Positions 13,327 through 21,484 of a stretch of 37,303 nt of DNA are shown piece by piece. Position 1 is the stretch's first letter. Every line of letters starts with the position of its first letter. Position numbers and translations under genes: made by a program. A model generated the notes under the pieces. The model did no database searches. It was not told the DNA's origin and worked only from the letters and a program-made list of their open reading frames with translations. Origin of the DNA: a virus; IMG/VR virus record IMGVR_UViG_3300021963_000328, positions 1 through 37,303 of that record. One strand, given 5' to 3'.

Positions 13327-13887
13327 ATGACGCACCGCACTTGCTTTCGCTGTGATCGTTCGCTTGCAGCAACACCAGAAAACTTTCACCGCGAAAAATC
13401 ACGCCCGTTAGGCTTATCATATGAATGTAAGGAATGCCATAGATCACGAAAAAAAGGCCGCGACCGACGCAAAGAGCGTTGGGGCACGCTAACACCAGCG
13501 CAAAAAGAATTGCGAAAAGCCCGCATGGCTCGATGGAATAGATCGCAGTCAGGGCGGGCTACGCAGTTGCGTAAAGCCTATCAACGAGTAGATGCGTGCG
13601 ATCTTACGTCCGAAGAAGTGCTAAGATATATTCTTCAACCCTGCGTCTATTGCGGGACCGTCACGGAAAATCGCGGGTTAGACCGCATAGATAATGCCTT
13701 ACCGCATATACGCGGGAATGTTCAGACAGCTTGTACAGACTGTAATCGTATGCGCGGAAATCGCTTTACTGTATCAGAGATGATGTTGATCGGTAAAACG
13801 GTCGCGCAAATAAAATTGGCTAGGGATATTTCGCGCGCGGAAGTTCAAAATGAGGCCCATCAGGAAACGACCGACTTAAAACTTTAG
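13327..13887 (+). CDS. HNH endonuclease with zinc fingers (186 aa)
   Basis: The N-terminal half has CFRCDRSL...CKECHR, a four-Cys zinc element. Residues 60-95 are basic. The C-terminal half has the HNH core CVYCGTV..RGLDRIDNALPHIRGNVQTACTDCNRMRG, with the second metal-binding Cys pairs around it. It resembles free-standing homing-type HNH enzymes of phages. It is read on the opposite strand from the lysis genes, is more AT-rich than its neighbours, and its last 68 bases overlap the end of the endolysin gene. This suggests insertion as a mobile gene. Confidence 0.93.
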   Translation: MTHRTCFRCDRSLAATPENFHREKSRPLGLSYECKECHRSRKKGRDRRKERWGTLTPAQKELRKARMARWNRSQSGRATQLRKAYQRVDACDLTSEEVLRYILQPCVYCGTVTENRGLDRIDNALPHIRGNVQTACTDCNRMRGNRFTVSEMMLIGKTVAQIKLARDISRAEVQNEAHQETTDLKL

Positions 13888-14251
13888 ATGTGATTGGTCC
13901 TTGGATTGCGGTAAGCAGTTTCCATGTTCCGCCCCAGCGAATTGGCACATTTTCATGTATAGACGCCATTCTTACAAATTCAGCTAGCCGGTTGTAGAGC
14001 GGCCAATCCCAAGATATTTTACCGCCGATCATGGGCGCCAGATCGACGGCGTGTCCTGTCAGGTGACGCGAGTTCATGGTCTTGGTCGCGCCATTCTTCA
14101 TCAATTCTTTCTGACGCTCTATCGTGCGCAGACCTTCCAGCACGGTAAAGTCCAGATCGGACATGGCAGCGGCTTTCTTGACGACGCGCACCAGATCAGG
14201 GTGCACGCCTTCAAGCCGCGCCAGCGACCGCTGGCCAAGAATGATGCTCAT
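13820..14251 (-). CDS. M15-family endolysin (peptidoglycan peptidase)
   Basis: The 143-aa enzyme likely cuts peptide cross-links of the cell wall at lysis. Zinc-site motifs of the VanY/L-Ala-D-Glu peptidase group are visible: SRHLTGHAVDLAP near residue 58 (SxHxxGxAxD) and GPHFELP near the C-terminus (HxE). The N-terminal LAR LEGVHPDLVRVVKKA and LEGLRT are also typical. There is no signal peptide, so it needs a holin. I start at 14251 (MSIILGQ) in an ATGA overlap with the membrane-protein gene; the upstream extension belongs to that gene in another frame. Confidence 0.93.
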   Translation of the reverse strand: MSIILGQRSLARLEGVHPDLVRVVKKAAAMSDLDFTVLEGLRTIERQKELMKNGATKTMNSRHLTGHAVDLAPMIGGKISWDWPLYNRLAEFVRMASIHENVPIRWGGTWKLLTAIQGPITSKVLSRSFPDGPHFELPRAKYP

Positions 14252-14424
14252 TTCAGCCCCAGTAGGGCCAGAAGAATACCGATCAACAGCAGGATGATGG
14301 TGCCTGCTACAGACACGCCCATATTTTCGAGGCGCTTTAGTCGAGCGCAAATGCTTTCATAACGCAACGCGCAGATTTCCTCATGTGTGTTCAGCCGGGC
14401 TTCGGTATGGTCGATGGTGCTCAT
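14248..14424 (-). CDS. 58-aa holin candidate, XhlA-like layout
   Basis: ATG 14424 encodes a soluble helical N-terminal part (MSTIDHTEARLNTHEEICALRY region, residues 1-33) and one C-terminal transmembrane helix (VAGTIILLLIGILLALLGL, residues 39-57). This layout is that of XhlA-like lysis proteins: a coiled-coil-like N-terminus and a terminal membrane span. The gene overlaps the endolysin start by ATGA, which is typical for a holin-endolysin pair. A stand-alone holin or a holin partner are both possible. Confidence 0.8.
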   Translation of the reverse strand: MSTIDHTEARLNTHEEICALRYESICARLKRLENMGVSVAGTIILLLIGILLALLGLK

Positions 14425-14426
14425 TG

Positions 14427-16661
14427 TTATTTTCCGTAGCTAGGCTGCGCGCCGTAAAGTGATCCGGTTAGAATAGCGCGGGCAAACGCATTGCGCGCAG
14501 GTGCTGGAAGTCCTTGGATATAGTTGGACAGGACTTCAGATGTCGGCGCCACACCTATGTTGGTCATAGCGTTCTGAGGCGACGCAAGCATCGGCGCCAA
14601 CTCACTCAAGATTTTATTCTGCATATAGTCGCCATAACGACCTTCAAGCACAGCGCCAGCACGGCCACCGCCGGGTAGCTTTGCTTCCATAAGACGGCTT
14701 GTGGCACGGACACCAAAGGGAAGCCCTGCCTGCATGATGTCAGCGGCTTCAGCGGCAACGCCTCGCCGATAATCCGCCGCCATCGGAAGTTCGTCAGGAA
14801 TATAGAACTTACCGCGCTGAACAATCGCTTCAGTCGGCGCCGCCAGCTTTTGAATATCGGGCAGGCGGGCGCCCAGTGCCTCTGTAACGTCGCCCGTGCC
14901 GCCTTGCGTAAGAAGGCGAACAGCGCCCGGTTCCTCGCCGCGCATGATACGGGCAAAACTGTCAGGGTTACGCTGTTGAAGCCGCGTCAAAGCATTAGCA
15001 ACAGTCTGCTGCTCAAGGTCGGTAAGACCTTTAGCGACGGTTTCAATAGACTGAAGCAACTCGTCGCCGCCAGCAGCTTTAATAGCTTTATCAATTTCAG
15101 GGCGCACAGACGTTAAAATAGATGCGGTGGCTTTTTTACGTGTTGCGGGATCACGCCCTTGAAGTAGACGGTCAACAGTATTGCCAAGGTCTTTGCGGGC
15201 TTCATAAAAACCCGCCGCGTCAATAATACCGCCAAATTTACGGGCGCGCGCCTCCAAACGATCTGCAAGATCGGACAAAACATTATACCGGTCGGGGTTT
15301 ACGAATTGAACCTCATCGGCACTGCCGCGCAGGCTTTGTACTATCGGGTTGATGTCGATAGGCTGGTACCCTTGCTCACGCAGATCATCAGCAATCTTAG
15401 TGGCCGCACGCGCTTCTTCCAGCGCCTGTTCGGCACCATAAGCAGCCACGTCTGCGCCGCGCGTAAACATAGGCGCGCCTTCAAAAAACGAAGCTGCGCC
15501 GGTAAGACGCCGGGCTTCGTTTTGTAACTCTTCCGCAGTTTTTGTGGCCGCTGCCGCTTTTTGTTCAGCCGGAACAATTTGCGTCCGGCCAATATCCATA
15601 GCTTCAGTACCGGCTTCGCGTTGCGCTTGCGTACTTTCCATCAGTTCCTTGCGGCGCTGCTTGACAAGGTTTTCAGCTTCTGTGGCCGTCGCGCCGCCGC
15701 GCCGCGCTTGTGTACGCAGCGCGTTAAGTTCGGCTTCCATGCCCTGCGCCGCCTCGCGCATTGGCTGGCTGGCCGCGCTTTGACGGACATTCTTTTCAAC
15801 TGCGGCCAACACAGGGATTTTAATCCCTTTGCTTTCCAGAAATTCAGTGAGCGCGGCACGTTCGTCGGCAGATGCTGTGGCAAGCGCGGCCTTTACATCA
15901 TCAATGCGGTCGCCGACTGCCTTACGCAGCATTTGCGCAGCTTTAACTTTACCGACGCGGTTAGCCAGAATGTCATATCCAGCCCCAAAAGTCTTACCGA
16001 GAATACCACCGATGACGGGAATGGCCGCGCCATAACCTGCGCCTTCCGTGATGTCGGTGCCTGTAAGTGCTGCGGTTGTTGCGCCCGCACCGCCGCCCGC
16101 AGCAACTCGCGCGATCTTCGACTTGGCGCCGAACCCGCCAGACGGGATAACACGGCCTGTCTCTTGGATAACTTTACCAACGCGCGGTGCAACTCTCGAC
16201 ACGCCTTGGCCTAAAAGACCAACACTCCCGGCCAACACGTTAAGCGCCGGTGCTGTCGATACGACTTGACCGCCGATGCGGCTGCCGCCGTAAAGAAGCG
16301 GGCGCTGCTTTTCAATTTCTTTGGCGCGCACGTCCAGCCCGCGCCGCCCACGCTCAATAACAGCCAACTTTTCAGGGCTGGTTGTCAGTTCGTTAAAATA
16401 ATTCAACGGGCTTGGAATGCGATCCATTACATCCTTGAGACCCGTACGGAAGCCCGATCCCAGCGTCTCAAAAAAACCAGCGTCTTTTGGTTTTGGTTTT
16501 GGTGCAGACGCTTTTGACAGATGCGCGACTATTTCCGCGTCAGTATAGCCATTCTTACGCGCGGCTTCGATATTAAATTTGCGTTGTTTCGCGAGGTGCG
16601 CCGCGATTTCCGCGTCGGTGTACCCAGCAGCCTTGGCTTTTTTAACATCAAAACCAGCCAT
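14427..16661 (-). CDS. Large ejection/internal virion protein (744 aa)
   Basis: Likely injected with the DNA or part of the internal core. The N-terminus has two tandem copies of a 25-27 residue unit with the core GYTDAEIAAHL (residues about 12 and 38). A Gly/Ala-rich, partly hydrophobic region follows at residues 130-230 (VAAGGGAGATTAALTG, GAAIPVIGGILG), which could insert in membranes. From residue 300 on it is long Ala/Glu/Arg-rich helices. This composition and the position at the end of the late operon match the ejection proteins of P22-like phages; no lytic transglycosylase motif was seen. Confidence 0.75.
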   Translation of the reverse strand: MAGFDVKKAKAAGYTDAEIAAHLAKQRKFNIEAARKNGYTDAEIVAHLSKASAPKPKPKDAGFFETLGSGFRTGLKDVMDRIPSPLNYFNELTTSPEKLAVIERGRRGLDVRAKEIEKQRPLLYGGSRIGGQVVSTAPALNVLAGSVGLLGQGVSRVAPRVGKVIQETGRVIPSGGFGAKSKIARVAAGGGAGATTAALTGTDITEGAGYGAAIPVIGGILGKTFGAGYDILANRVGKVKAAQMLRKAVGDRIDDVKAALATASADERAALTEFLESKGIKIPVLAAVEKNVRQSAASQPMREAAQGMEAELNALRTQARRGGATATEAENLVKQRRKELMESTQAQREAGTEAMDIGRTQIVPAEQKAAAATKTAEELQNEARRLTGAASFFEGAPMFTRGADVAAYGAEQALEEARAATKIADDLREQGYQPIDINPIVQSLRGSADEVQFVNPDRYNVLSDLADRLEARARKFGGIIDAAGFYEARKDLGNTVDRLLQGRDPATRKKATASILTSVRPEIDKAIKAAGGDELLQSIETVAKGLTDLEQQTVANALTRLQQRNPDSFARIMRGEEPGAVRLLTQGGTGDVTEALGARLPDIQKLAAPTEAIVQRGKFYIPDELPMAADYRRGVAAEAADIMQAGLPFGVRATSRLMEAKLPGGGRAGAVLEGRYGDYMQNKILSELAPMLASPQNAMTNIGVAPTSEVLSNYIQGLPAPARNAFARAILTGSLYGAQPSYGK

Positions 16662-16663
16662 AG

Positions 16664-18211
16664 TTAGCGACCTTCAAAAGATGACAGCGGCGGACGATTT
16701 TTGCCGCCAGCGGATTTGTTGACCGGCGTCCTTGTAGGCGCCGACGTGCCGCCACGCAAACGTGCTGCGCGGGCGTCGGCACGTTGAACGGCGCTGCGCA
16801 CAACACCTTCAAATTCGCGCGCGGCCTTAATAAACCCAGCCTCCGACTGCGACCGCTTCATACGGCTCAAAGCAGTCGTTGCCTTTTCACCTTCTTTTTC
16901 TGTGATCTGACCGGTGCCGCGCAAAGCGTTGTACGCTTTTAAGAACGCGCCGCCCTGTACCTGTTCCATAAACGCATCAAAGTCAGCAGACTGCGTACCG
17001 GGGATAAACCGAAGACCGGGGATGCCTGCGCCGATAACGCTTTCAAAGCCGGGGTGCGGCGGGCGTTTACCCTGAACAATCTTGCCATCTTTAACATTAA
17101 GGTCGCCGATCATTTGGTCAATGACCGACAATATATTCTGTGCGTCCGACTTTGAACTTTCGTATGCGTCAAGGAACGCAACATCAGATTTTGCCTGCTC
17201 CTCAGACCGTTTAGTGGAGTACGTTTCAGTCGGTGTCGCGCGTTCAGCCGCTGCTTTACGTCGGATATCTTCCGTGGGAGGGATAGTCGGCGTTGGAGAT
17301 AGCATTGGGTCTTTAAGACGGAATGGCGTCGGTGCTTCCACGTAGCCTTCGTCAGGGCCGCCCACACCGCCTCGGTCGCCAGCGACAAGGCTTTGTGGCG
17401 CGACGGGCGATCCCAGTGGAATGTTGCCCAGCGCACCTTCGTTAATGCGCGCGCGGATAGCAGCTTGTGCTTCGCTTGGGAACGACTGAATAAAGCGTTC
17501 TGCATCTTCGGCGCTGACAGGACCACCAACGCCGCCGTCCACAAACGTCGCTTCGCTAACTTCAACTTCGCCTGTGCGCGGCGTGGTCGGCGTTTGTGGG
17601 CCGGGGATCAAAGATTGCGGCTCCATAATTGTCGGCGCTTTAAAGCCGCCGCGAGTAACAACCAAAGGCTGACCGCCTACGCCGGTTGCCAACTCAGTTG
17701 TTACTTGATCGCGAAAATACTTCATTCGGTCGGCGGACTTTAGGGCCGAAAAATTAGTGTTTTCGCGCCAAGACGGAAATTTCGCCGGATCGACAGGCAT
17801 TGTTTTTAGCGTCTCATCGACGTTGGTCGCAAACTCCGGAAACGCTTGTTTAAGTTGCGCGCCTATGACCACCGCTTCTTCGGGAGTGTTTGCGCGGCTC
17901 AATTCTTCACGCGACACACCAAGAAAATTAATAGCCATCTCGGCTTGCTTTGCTTTGGCTTCTAACGCGCTCTTACGCAGCGTCGCAGCACCTTCAGGAT
18001 CAAGACCCGAAAGCTGGTTAAAACCTTCCGGCGTTGTGGTGTCTATGCCGCTTTCGGCCAGACGACGAAACTCATTGGCGCGCTGGACGGCGTTCTGCTT
18101 TTCACGCGCAACAGCCGTGTTAGCCATTACATTGGCAAAGCGCGCGCTAATGGCGCCGACATCGGGAAGCTGCGGCCCCTTAACACCAAGTGCGATCATC
18201 TGGTTAGCCAT
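16664..18211 (-). CDS. Ejection/internal virion protein (515 aa)
   Basis: The N-terminal 150 residues are helical and Ala-rich (FANVMANTAVAREKQNAVQRANEF). The middle (170-310) is Pro/Gly-rich and probably disordered (PQTPTTPRTGEV, LSPTPTIPPTED). The C-terminal part (350-490) has a helical domain with FDAFMEQVQGGAFLKAYNALRG and QITEKEGEKATTALSRM, found in internal proteins of several podophages. It overlaps the upstream gene by TAATG and lies between two other ejection-type genes. Function is assigned by composition and gene order. Confidence 0.75.
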   Translation of the reverse strand: MANQMIALGVKGPQLPDVGAISARFANVMANTAVAREKQNAVQRANEFRRLAESGIDTTTPEGFNQLSGLDPEGAATLRKSALEAKAKQAEMAINFLGVSREELSRANTPEEAVVIGAQLKQAFPEFATNVDETLKTMPVDPAKFPSWRENTNFSALKSADRMKYFRDQVTTELATGVGGQPLVVTRGGFKAPTIMEPQSLIPGPQTPTTPRTGEVEVSEATFVDGGVGGPVSAEDAERFIQSFPSEAQAAIRARINEGALGNIPLGSPVAPQSLVAGDRGGVGGPDEGYVEAPTPFRLKDPMLSPTPTIPPTEDIRRKAAAERATPTETYSTKRSEEQAKSDVAFLDAYESSKSDAQNILSVIDQMIGDLNVKDGKIVQGKRPPHPGFESVIGAGIPGLRFIPGTQSADFDAFMEQVQGGAFLKAYNALRGTGQITEKEGEKATTALSRMKRSQSEAGFIKAAREFEGVVRSAVQRADARAARLRGGTSAPTRTPVNKSAGGKNRPPLSSFEGR

Positions 18212-19014
18212 TAGTTACCACCCCCAAAACCACCAAGACCATAGTTAGATGATTTGTATGGAGACCCAGAAAGCACGCTATTTACGCCCGCCATAGGATC
18301 ATAGCTGCCGCCGGGGGCGCCCATGTTGTAATAGTTCGTCATCGCGTTCATCAACGGCTTTTGCGCGTAATAGTTCGTGACGCCGCTCAACGCTTGATTG
18401 ATGGCATTAGCGCCGCCAACATATCCTGATGCGCGGGCCTGACCAGACGCCAATTCAGCACCAGATAGTCCTTGGCCAAGATTACCTGCCGCGCTCGTCA
18501 GAGTGTTGGCCGCCGACTGACCTGAACCCATCAGCGATTGCAGAGGGTTCAGCCGCGCAGCGCGTTCGACCTGATAGCGGTTGAATGCGTTCTGGTACTC
18601 TTGGCTGGCCAAGTCCTGACCGAAACGCTGAATGCCTTTCAGCGTACCGCCCGACAACAAACCGCCGCGCGCCGCTGCCGAACGCTCAAGCGCCTTCATG
18701 CCCTCCGATTGACGGAAGGCGTAGCCGGGGTCTTGCTGGAATTGATCCGTGCCGAACGACTTGGCGAGACTGCCGTAGCCCGGCGCGTTGGCATCACCGC
18801 CGATGCCGAGCAACTGCATGATCTGGTTCTGGGCCGTAAGGCCGCCTTGACGAAACGGCTCTTGAAGCGCAGCCTGCTTATCAAACATCTCGCGTTGGAT
18901 AGCGGCAGAACTTTCGGCGGCTTTTCGTTGCGCTTTAGCGGCTTTACTAGACGCGATTGCGCTGGAGCCAGCCCCCAGAACAGCACTACCGATGATTGCG
19001 GCTTCAATGCCCAT
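18211..19014 (-). CDS. DNA transfer/ejection protein, P22 gp7-like (267 aa)
   Basis: The N-terminus is hydrophobic and small-residue rich (AAIIGSAVLGAGSSAIASSKAAKAQ), followed by a coiled-coil region and then conserved Gly/Gln-rich patches (PGYGSLAKSFG, DPGYAFRQSEGMKALERSAAARGGLLSGGTLK). This pattern is common in podophage DNA-transfer proteins. The Gly-rich C-terminus ends NYGLGGFGGGN. It is the first of three ejection-type genes. These proteins are expected to leave the virion and form a channel through the host envelope. Confidence 0.75.
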   Translation of the reverse strand: MGIEAAIIGSAVLGAGSSAIASSKAAKAQRKAAESSAAIQREMFDKQAALQEPFRQGGLTAQNQIMQLLGIGGDANAPGYGSLAKSFGTDQFQQDPGYAFRQSEGMKALERSAAARGGLLSGGTLKGIQRFGQDLASQEYQNAFNRYQVERAARLNPLQSLMGSGQSAANTLTSAAGNLGQGLSGAELASGQARASGYVGGANAINQALSGVTNYYAQKPLMNAMTNYYNMGAPGGSYDPMAGVNSVLSGSPYKSSNYGLGGFGGGN

Positions 19015-19015
19015 G

Positions 19016-19375
19016 CTATGCTTCCTTCACCATCAGCCCGTCCGGCTGTTGCTTAAACCCTAACCGTTCCATTACGCCGATCATGTATTCATGTCCCGGA
19101 GTTATCCGTGTTACGAACCGACGACCATCGAAAAGGTTACGTAGAAATTCTTTAGTCGCCCACCTTTTACGCCATTTGGGGAGAATTGAAAAGTGCAGTT
19201 CTTCATCTCGTAGAAACATAGCACCGCAAGGTTCATCATTCTTCATGACAAGGGCAACGCCCCAATCAGCCATAGCGTTTTCGTAGTCCTCATAATCGAC
19301 CGGAGAAGTCCAATCAGTCGCGTCATACCCGACGCGTAGACCGGCTTCCCTGTCGTTTACAAGGTATGTCGGCAT
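19016..19375 (-). CDS. GNAT-like acyltransferase-fold protein (119 aa)
   Basis: The fold pattern is that of a short GNAT enzyme: WGVALVMKNDEPCGAMFL (beta strands), ELHFSILPKWRKRW (the HFxVLPxxRGRW-like segment), VTRITPGHEYMIGVMERLGFKQQPDGLMV (end strands). The usual acetyl-CoA loop Q/RxxGxG/A is poorly conserved, so catalysis is uncertain. Similar small proteins occur among podophage tail genes, and may have a structural or modifying role. It overlaps the upstream gene by TAATG. Confidence 0.6.
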   Translation of the reverse strand: MPTYLVNDREAGLRVGYDATDWTSPVDYEDYENAMADWGVALVMKNDEPCGAMFLRDEELHFSILPKWRKRWATKEFLRNLFDGRRFVTRITPGHEYMIGVMERLGFKQQPDGLMVKEA

Positions 19376-19710
19376 TAGCTAACCAGACGGCCTGACGCAC
19401 GAATGTTGATAGCCGTTGCTGTACCCGCGACTGTCGAGATAAATCCGCCGACCGGCAGGACGTGCCCGACCAATTCAGGGAACGTATATGTCTCAGTCGG
19501 CAGCAGCGTTTTGGTCTTGACAATCAAGTTATTGTTGCCCGCCGCGTCGGCAGGCGAGACAAGGTTGACGCTGATCGTCGCGGCAGCGGTGTTGTAATTC
19601 GTCGCCGTGAACTTGTCGATGATCGTCTGCACGCCAGCCGACGTGTACTGCGTCGTCTGCGTCGCCTCGGCGATCTTCGCGGGAATGATATTGCTGATAG
19701 ATACGGCCAT
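19375..19710 (-). CDS. Small structural protein (111 aa)
   Basis: Start taken at 19710 (MAVSISNIIPAKIAEATQ) following AAGGGAC. The protein is Thr/Ala/Val-rich with beta-strand character: TTQYTSAGVQTIIDKFTATN, AAATISVNLVSPADAAGNNN, TETYTFPELVGHVLPVGGFIS, ending INIRASGRLVS. This resembles beta-sandwich decoration or tail-associated proteins of phages. It lies between tailspike and ejection genes. No enzyme motif. Structural role is likely from composition and position. Confidence 0.75.
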   Translation of the reverse strand: MAVSISNIIPAKIAEATQTTQYTSAGVQTIIDKFTATNYNTAAATISVNLVSPADAAGNNNLIVKTKTLLPTETYTFPELVGHVLPVGGFISTVAGTATAINIRASGRLVS

Positions 19711-19835
19711 TACAGTGTCCCTTCGACAGACGACAGCCACTCAGCAAAGTCAGCATCCTTCAGATGCTCTTGCCATTGCCGTTCGCTAACTTGTCCTGAT
19801 TTGTAGCACATCAACAGAAGTTCAAACTTGCTCAT
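19710..19835 (-). CDS. Micro-protein downstream of the tailspike (41 aa)
   Basis: Joined to both neighbours by TAATG overlaps. The sequence MSKFELLLMCYKSGQVSERQWQEHLKD is followed by DFAEWL. It has the recurring pattern of short phage proteins coded near tail genes (E..L.CY.SGQ...QWQ.HL.D..F..W). The role is unknown; it could be an assembly factor for the tail fibre. The conserved pattern and coupling make it a likely real gene despite its length. Confidence 0.8.
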   Translation of the reverse strand: MSKFELLLMCYKSGQVSERQWQEHLKDADFAEWLSSVEGTL

Positions 19836-21448
19836 TATCCAATCCTCCAGTTGGTGCCGTCATAATACGCAGGAACAAAGTTGACACCGCCTCCAGTAAT
19901 CGCCGCGCCGAAGTTGCCAGACGCTGTTACCGTGCTGTCAGTGATAGACCCGCGTGTTCCTATGGGCAAGCCTGAAGGCATTTGTGCTAGAGGAGCAGAG
20001 TAGCCACCAAAATCAACTTGAGTTTTTGCACGGTTGATTGACATTTCGGCCAGCGTGATCCCGGCAACTGCCGTGATCGTGTTGCCAACCAGAACCGATC
20101 CCGTCTCGTAGATAGAGGGTGAGTTGGATGTCGTGATGACGCTTTCGTAAAGGTTATAGTTACACGCGTCAGCGTAGATGTCGTAAACAGCGTTGACGTT
20201 GGCCACGATGTTGCAGTTGTAGATCATGTTGCGGCCAGACAGCATGACGATGGACGCGGCGCCAGCATTGCTTTCCAGCCACGTATTCGTGATGATGATG
20301 CCGAACGGATTTGCGCCGCTGTCTTCGCTGTCGATGTCAGGACCGACGCGGATACCGCCGGTGGTCGTATCGGCGGTGGTTCCGTTTCCTTCAACATCGC
20401 AATCAAGAACGCGAAGCATCCGACCGTTGTCGAAATAGACGCCCCACAGCGTATTATCAGAGATGATGCAACGCTGAAGAATATGATAGTTTGGCCACGC
20501 AGCGCCCGCCGCCGAAGCAAAACTGTCAGCGGTAAAGCCTTGACGGTTGCTAACCACAACGCAGTCAACAAGCCAAGATGCGATGCCGCCTTGGAAATAG
20601 ACGCCAAAGTCGCAGTTCTTGACGATGCAGTTGACGATGCGTGAGCGCACAAAGTTATAGCAAATGACGCCCCATGTGGTTGTGCTGCTGTTCAAGCCGT
20701 CAAAAGTGATGCCTTCGATAGTGACGTTCGCCATGAAGTTGGTCGCGGCAAAAGAGCCAATCGTCAAAAGAGCGCCGACAGTCGAACCAGCTTTCTTCTT
20801 GATAATGGTCTGGTTACGTCCGCTGCCGTAAATGGACGGCATCAAAGCGTAAGACGTGGAGTTATAGGTTAGCTGATTAACGATATACGTACCGTCAGGG
20901 ATGAACAAATCGCGGCCATTGGCGACAGCATAGTTAATCGCCGCCTGAAGTGCTGCGGTGTCGTCTGTGGTTCCGTCGCCGGTTGCGCCGAAATCCTTTG
21001 CCGACACAACATCGCGCAGGCGCGCCTGAACCGTGCGGGCAACAGCCGTAACGCCGGGCTGCGTATAACCAACCAGCGAGGAACCAGATGACGCTGCCAG
21101 CGATGCTTCAAAGGCGTTCAGCGCAGCCGTTGCGGCTGACGTTGCCGCCGACACGTCGTTGACGCCCTCGATGTTGTCTTTCGTCCAGAGTTCAACGCCC
21201 GCTGACGTTTTCAGCGTAAACTTGCAGGCCGTGCCTTCTGTGATCCAGATTTCAGACGCGACACGCCCGGCGCTGTCCAGCACAATCGGGTTAGCGTGCG
21301 GCGTGGCTCCGCTGCTGCTGGTGTACGTCGTCGCAAGCGTGGTAGTCCCCGCCTGATAGATATATAGCAGGCCACCCGAAAGGATGACGCCATTGTTATC
21401 CAAAAACTGCCACCCAGCGCCACCCAGCGCGGAAAGATGCACAGTCAT
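19835..21448 (-). CDS. Tailspike with pectate-lyase-like beta-helix (537 aa)
   Basis: The N-terminal 100 residues form a particle-binding head (MTVHLSALGGAGWQFLDNNG, then LSGGLLYIYQAGT and IVLDSAGRVASEIWI). Residues 140-190 hold VQARLRDVVSAKDFGATGDG and ALQAAINYA, the start of a right-handed parallel beta-helix of the pectate-lyase-3 type. Repeated strands follow (IVNCIVKNCDFGVYFQGG, LVDCVVVSNRQGF, LQRCIISDNTLWGVYFD). It probably binds or cleaves surface polysaccharide. The short C-terminus is likely for trimer formation. Catalytic residues cannot be assigned by eye. Confidence 0.9.
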   Translation of the reverse strand: MTVHLSALGGAGWQFLDNNGVILSGGLLYIYQAGTTTLATTYTSSSGATPHANPIVLDSAGRVASEIWITEGTACKFTLKTSAGVELWTKDNIEGVNDVSAATSAATAALNAFEASLAASSGSSLVGYTQPGVTAVARTVQARLRDVVSAKDFGATGDGTTDDTAALQAAINYAVANGRDLFIPDGTYIVNQLTYNSTSYALMPSIYGSGRNQTIIKKKAGSTVGALLTIGSFAATNFMANVTIEGITFDGLNSSTTTWGVICYNFVRSRIVNCIVKNCDFGVYFQGGIASWLVDCVVVSNRQGFTADSFASAAGAAWPNYHILQRCIISDNTLWGVYFDNGRMLRVLDCDVEGNGTTADTTTGGIRVGPDIDSEDSGANPFGIIITNTWLESNAGAASIVMLSGRNMIYNCNIVANVNAVYDIYADACNYNLYESVITTSNSPSIYETGSVLVGNTITAVAGITLAEMSINRAKTQVDFGGYSAPLAQMPSGLPIGTRGSITDSTVTASGNFGAAITGGGVNFVPAYYDGTNWRIG

Positions 21449-21484
21449 AATTTTATCTCCTTTTTCGCGCTAGATGCACGCGCA

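Noticed and set aside
15370-15400. TCATCAG, i.e. CUGAUGA on the minus strand, as another hammerhead
   Set aside because: It lies inside a coding region and no GAAA-stem III-UH part with matching stem I is found nearby. The same holds for the matches near 24032 and 26098.
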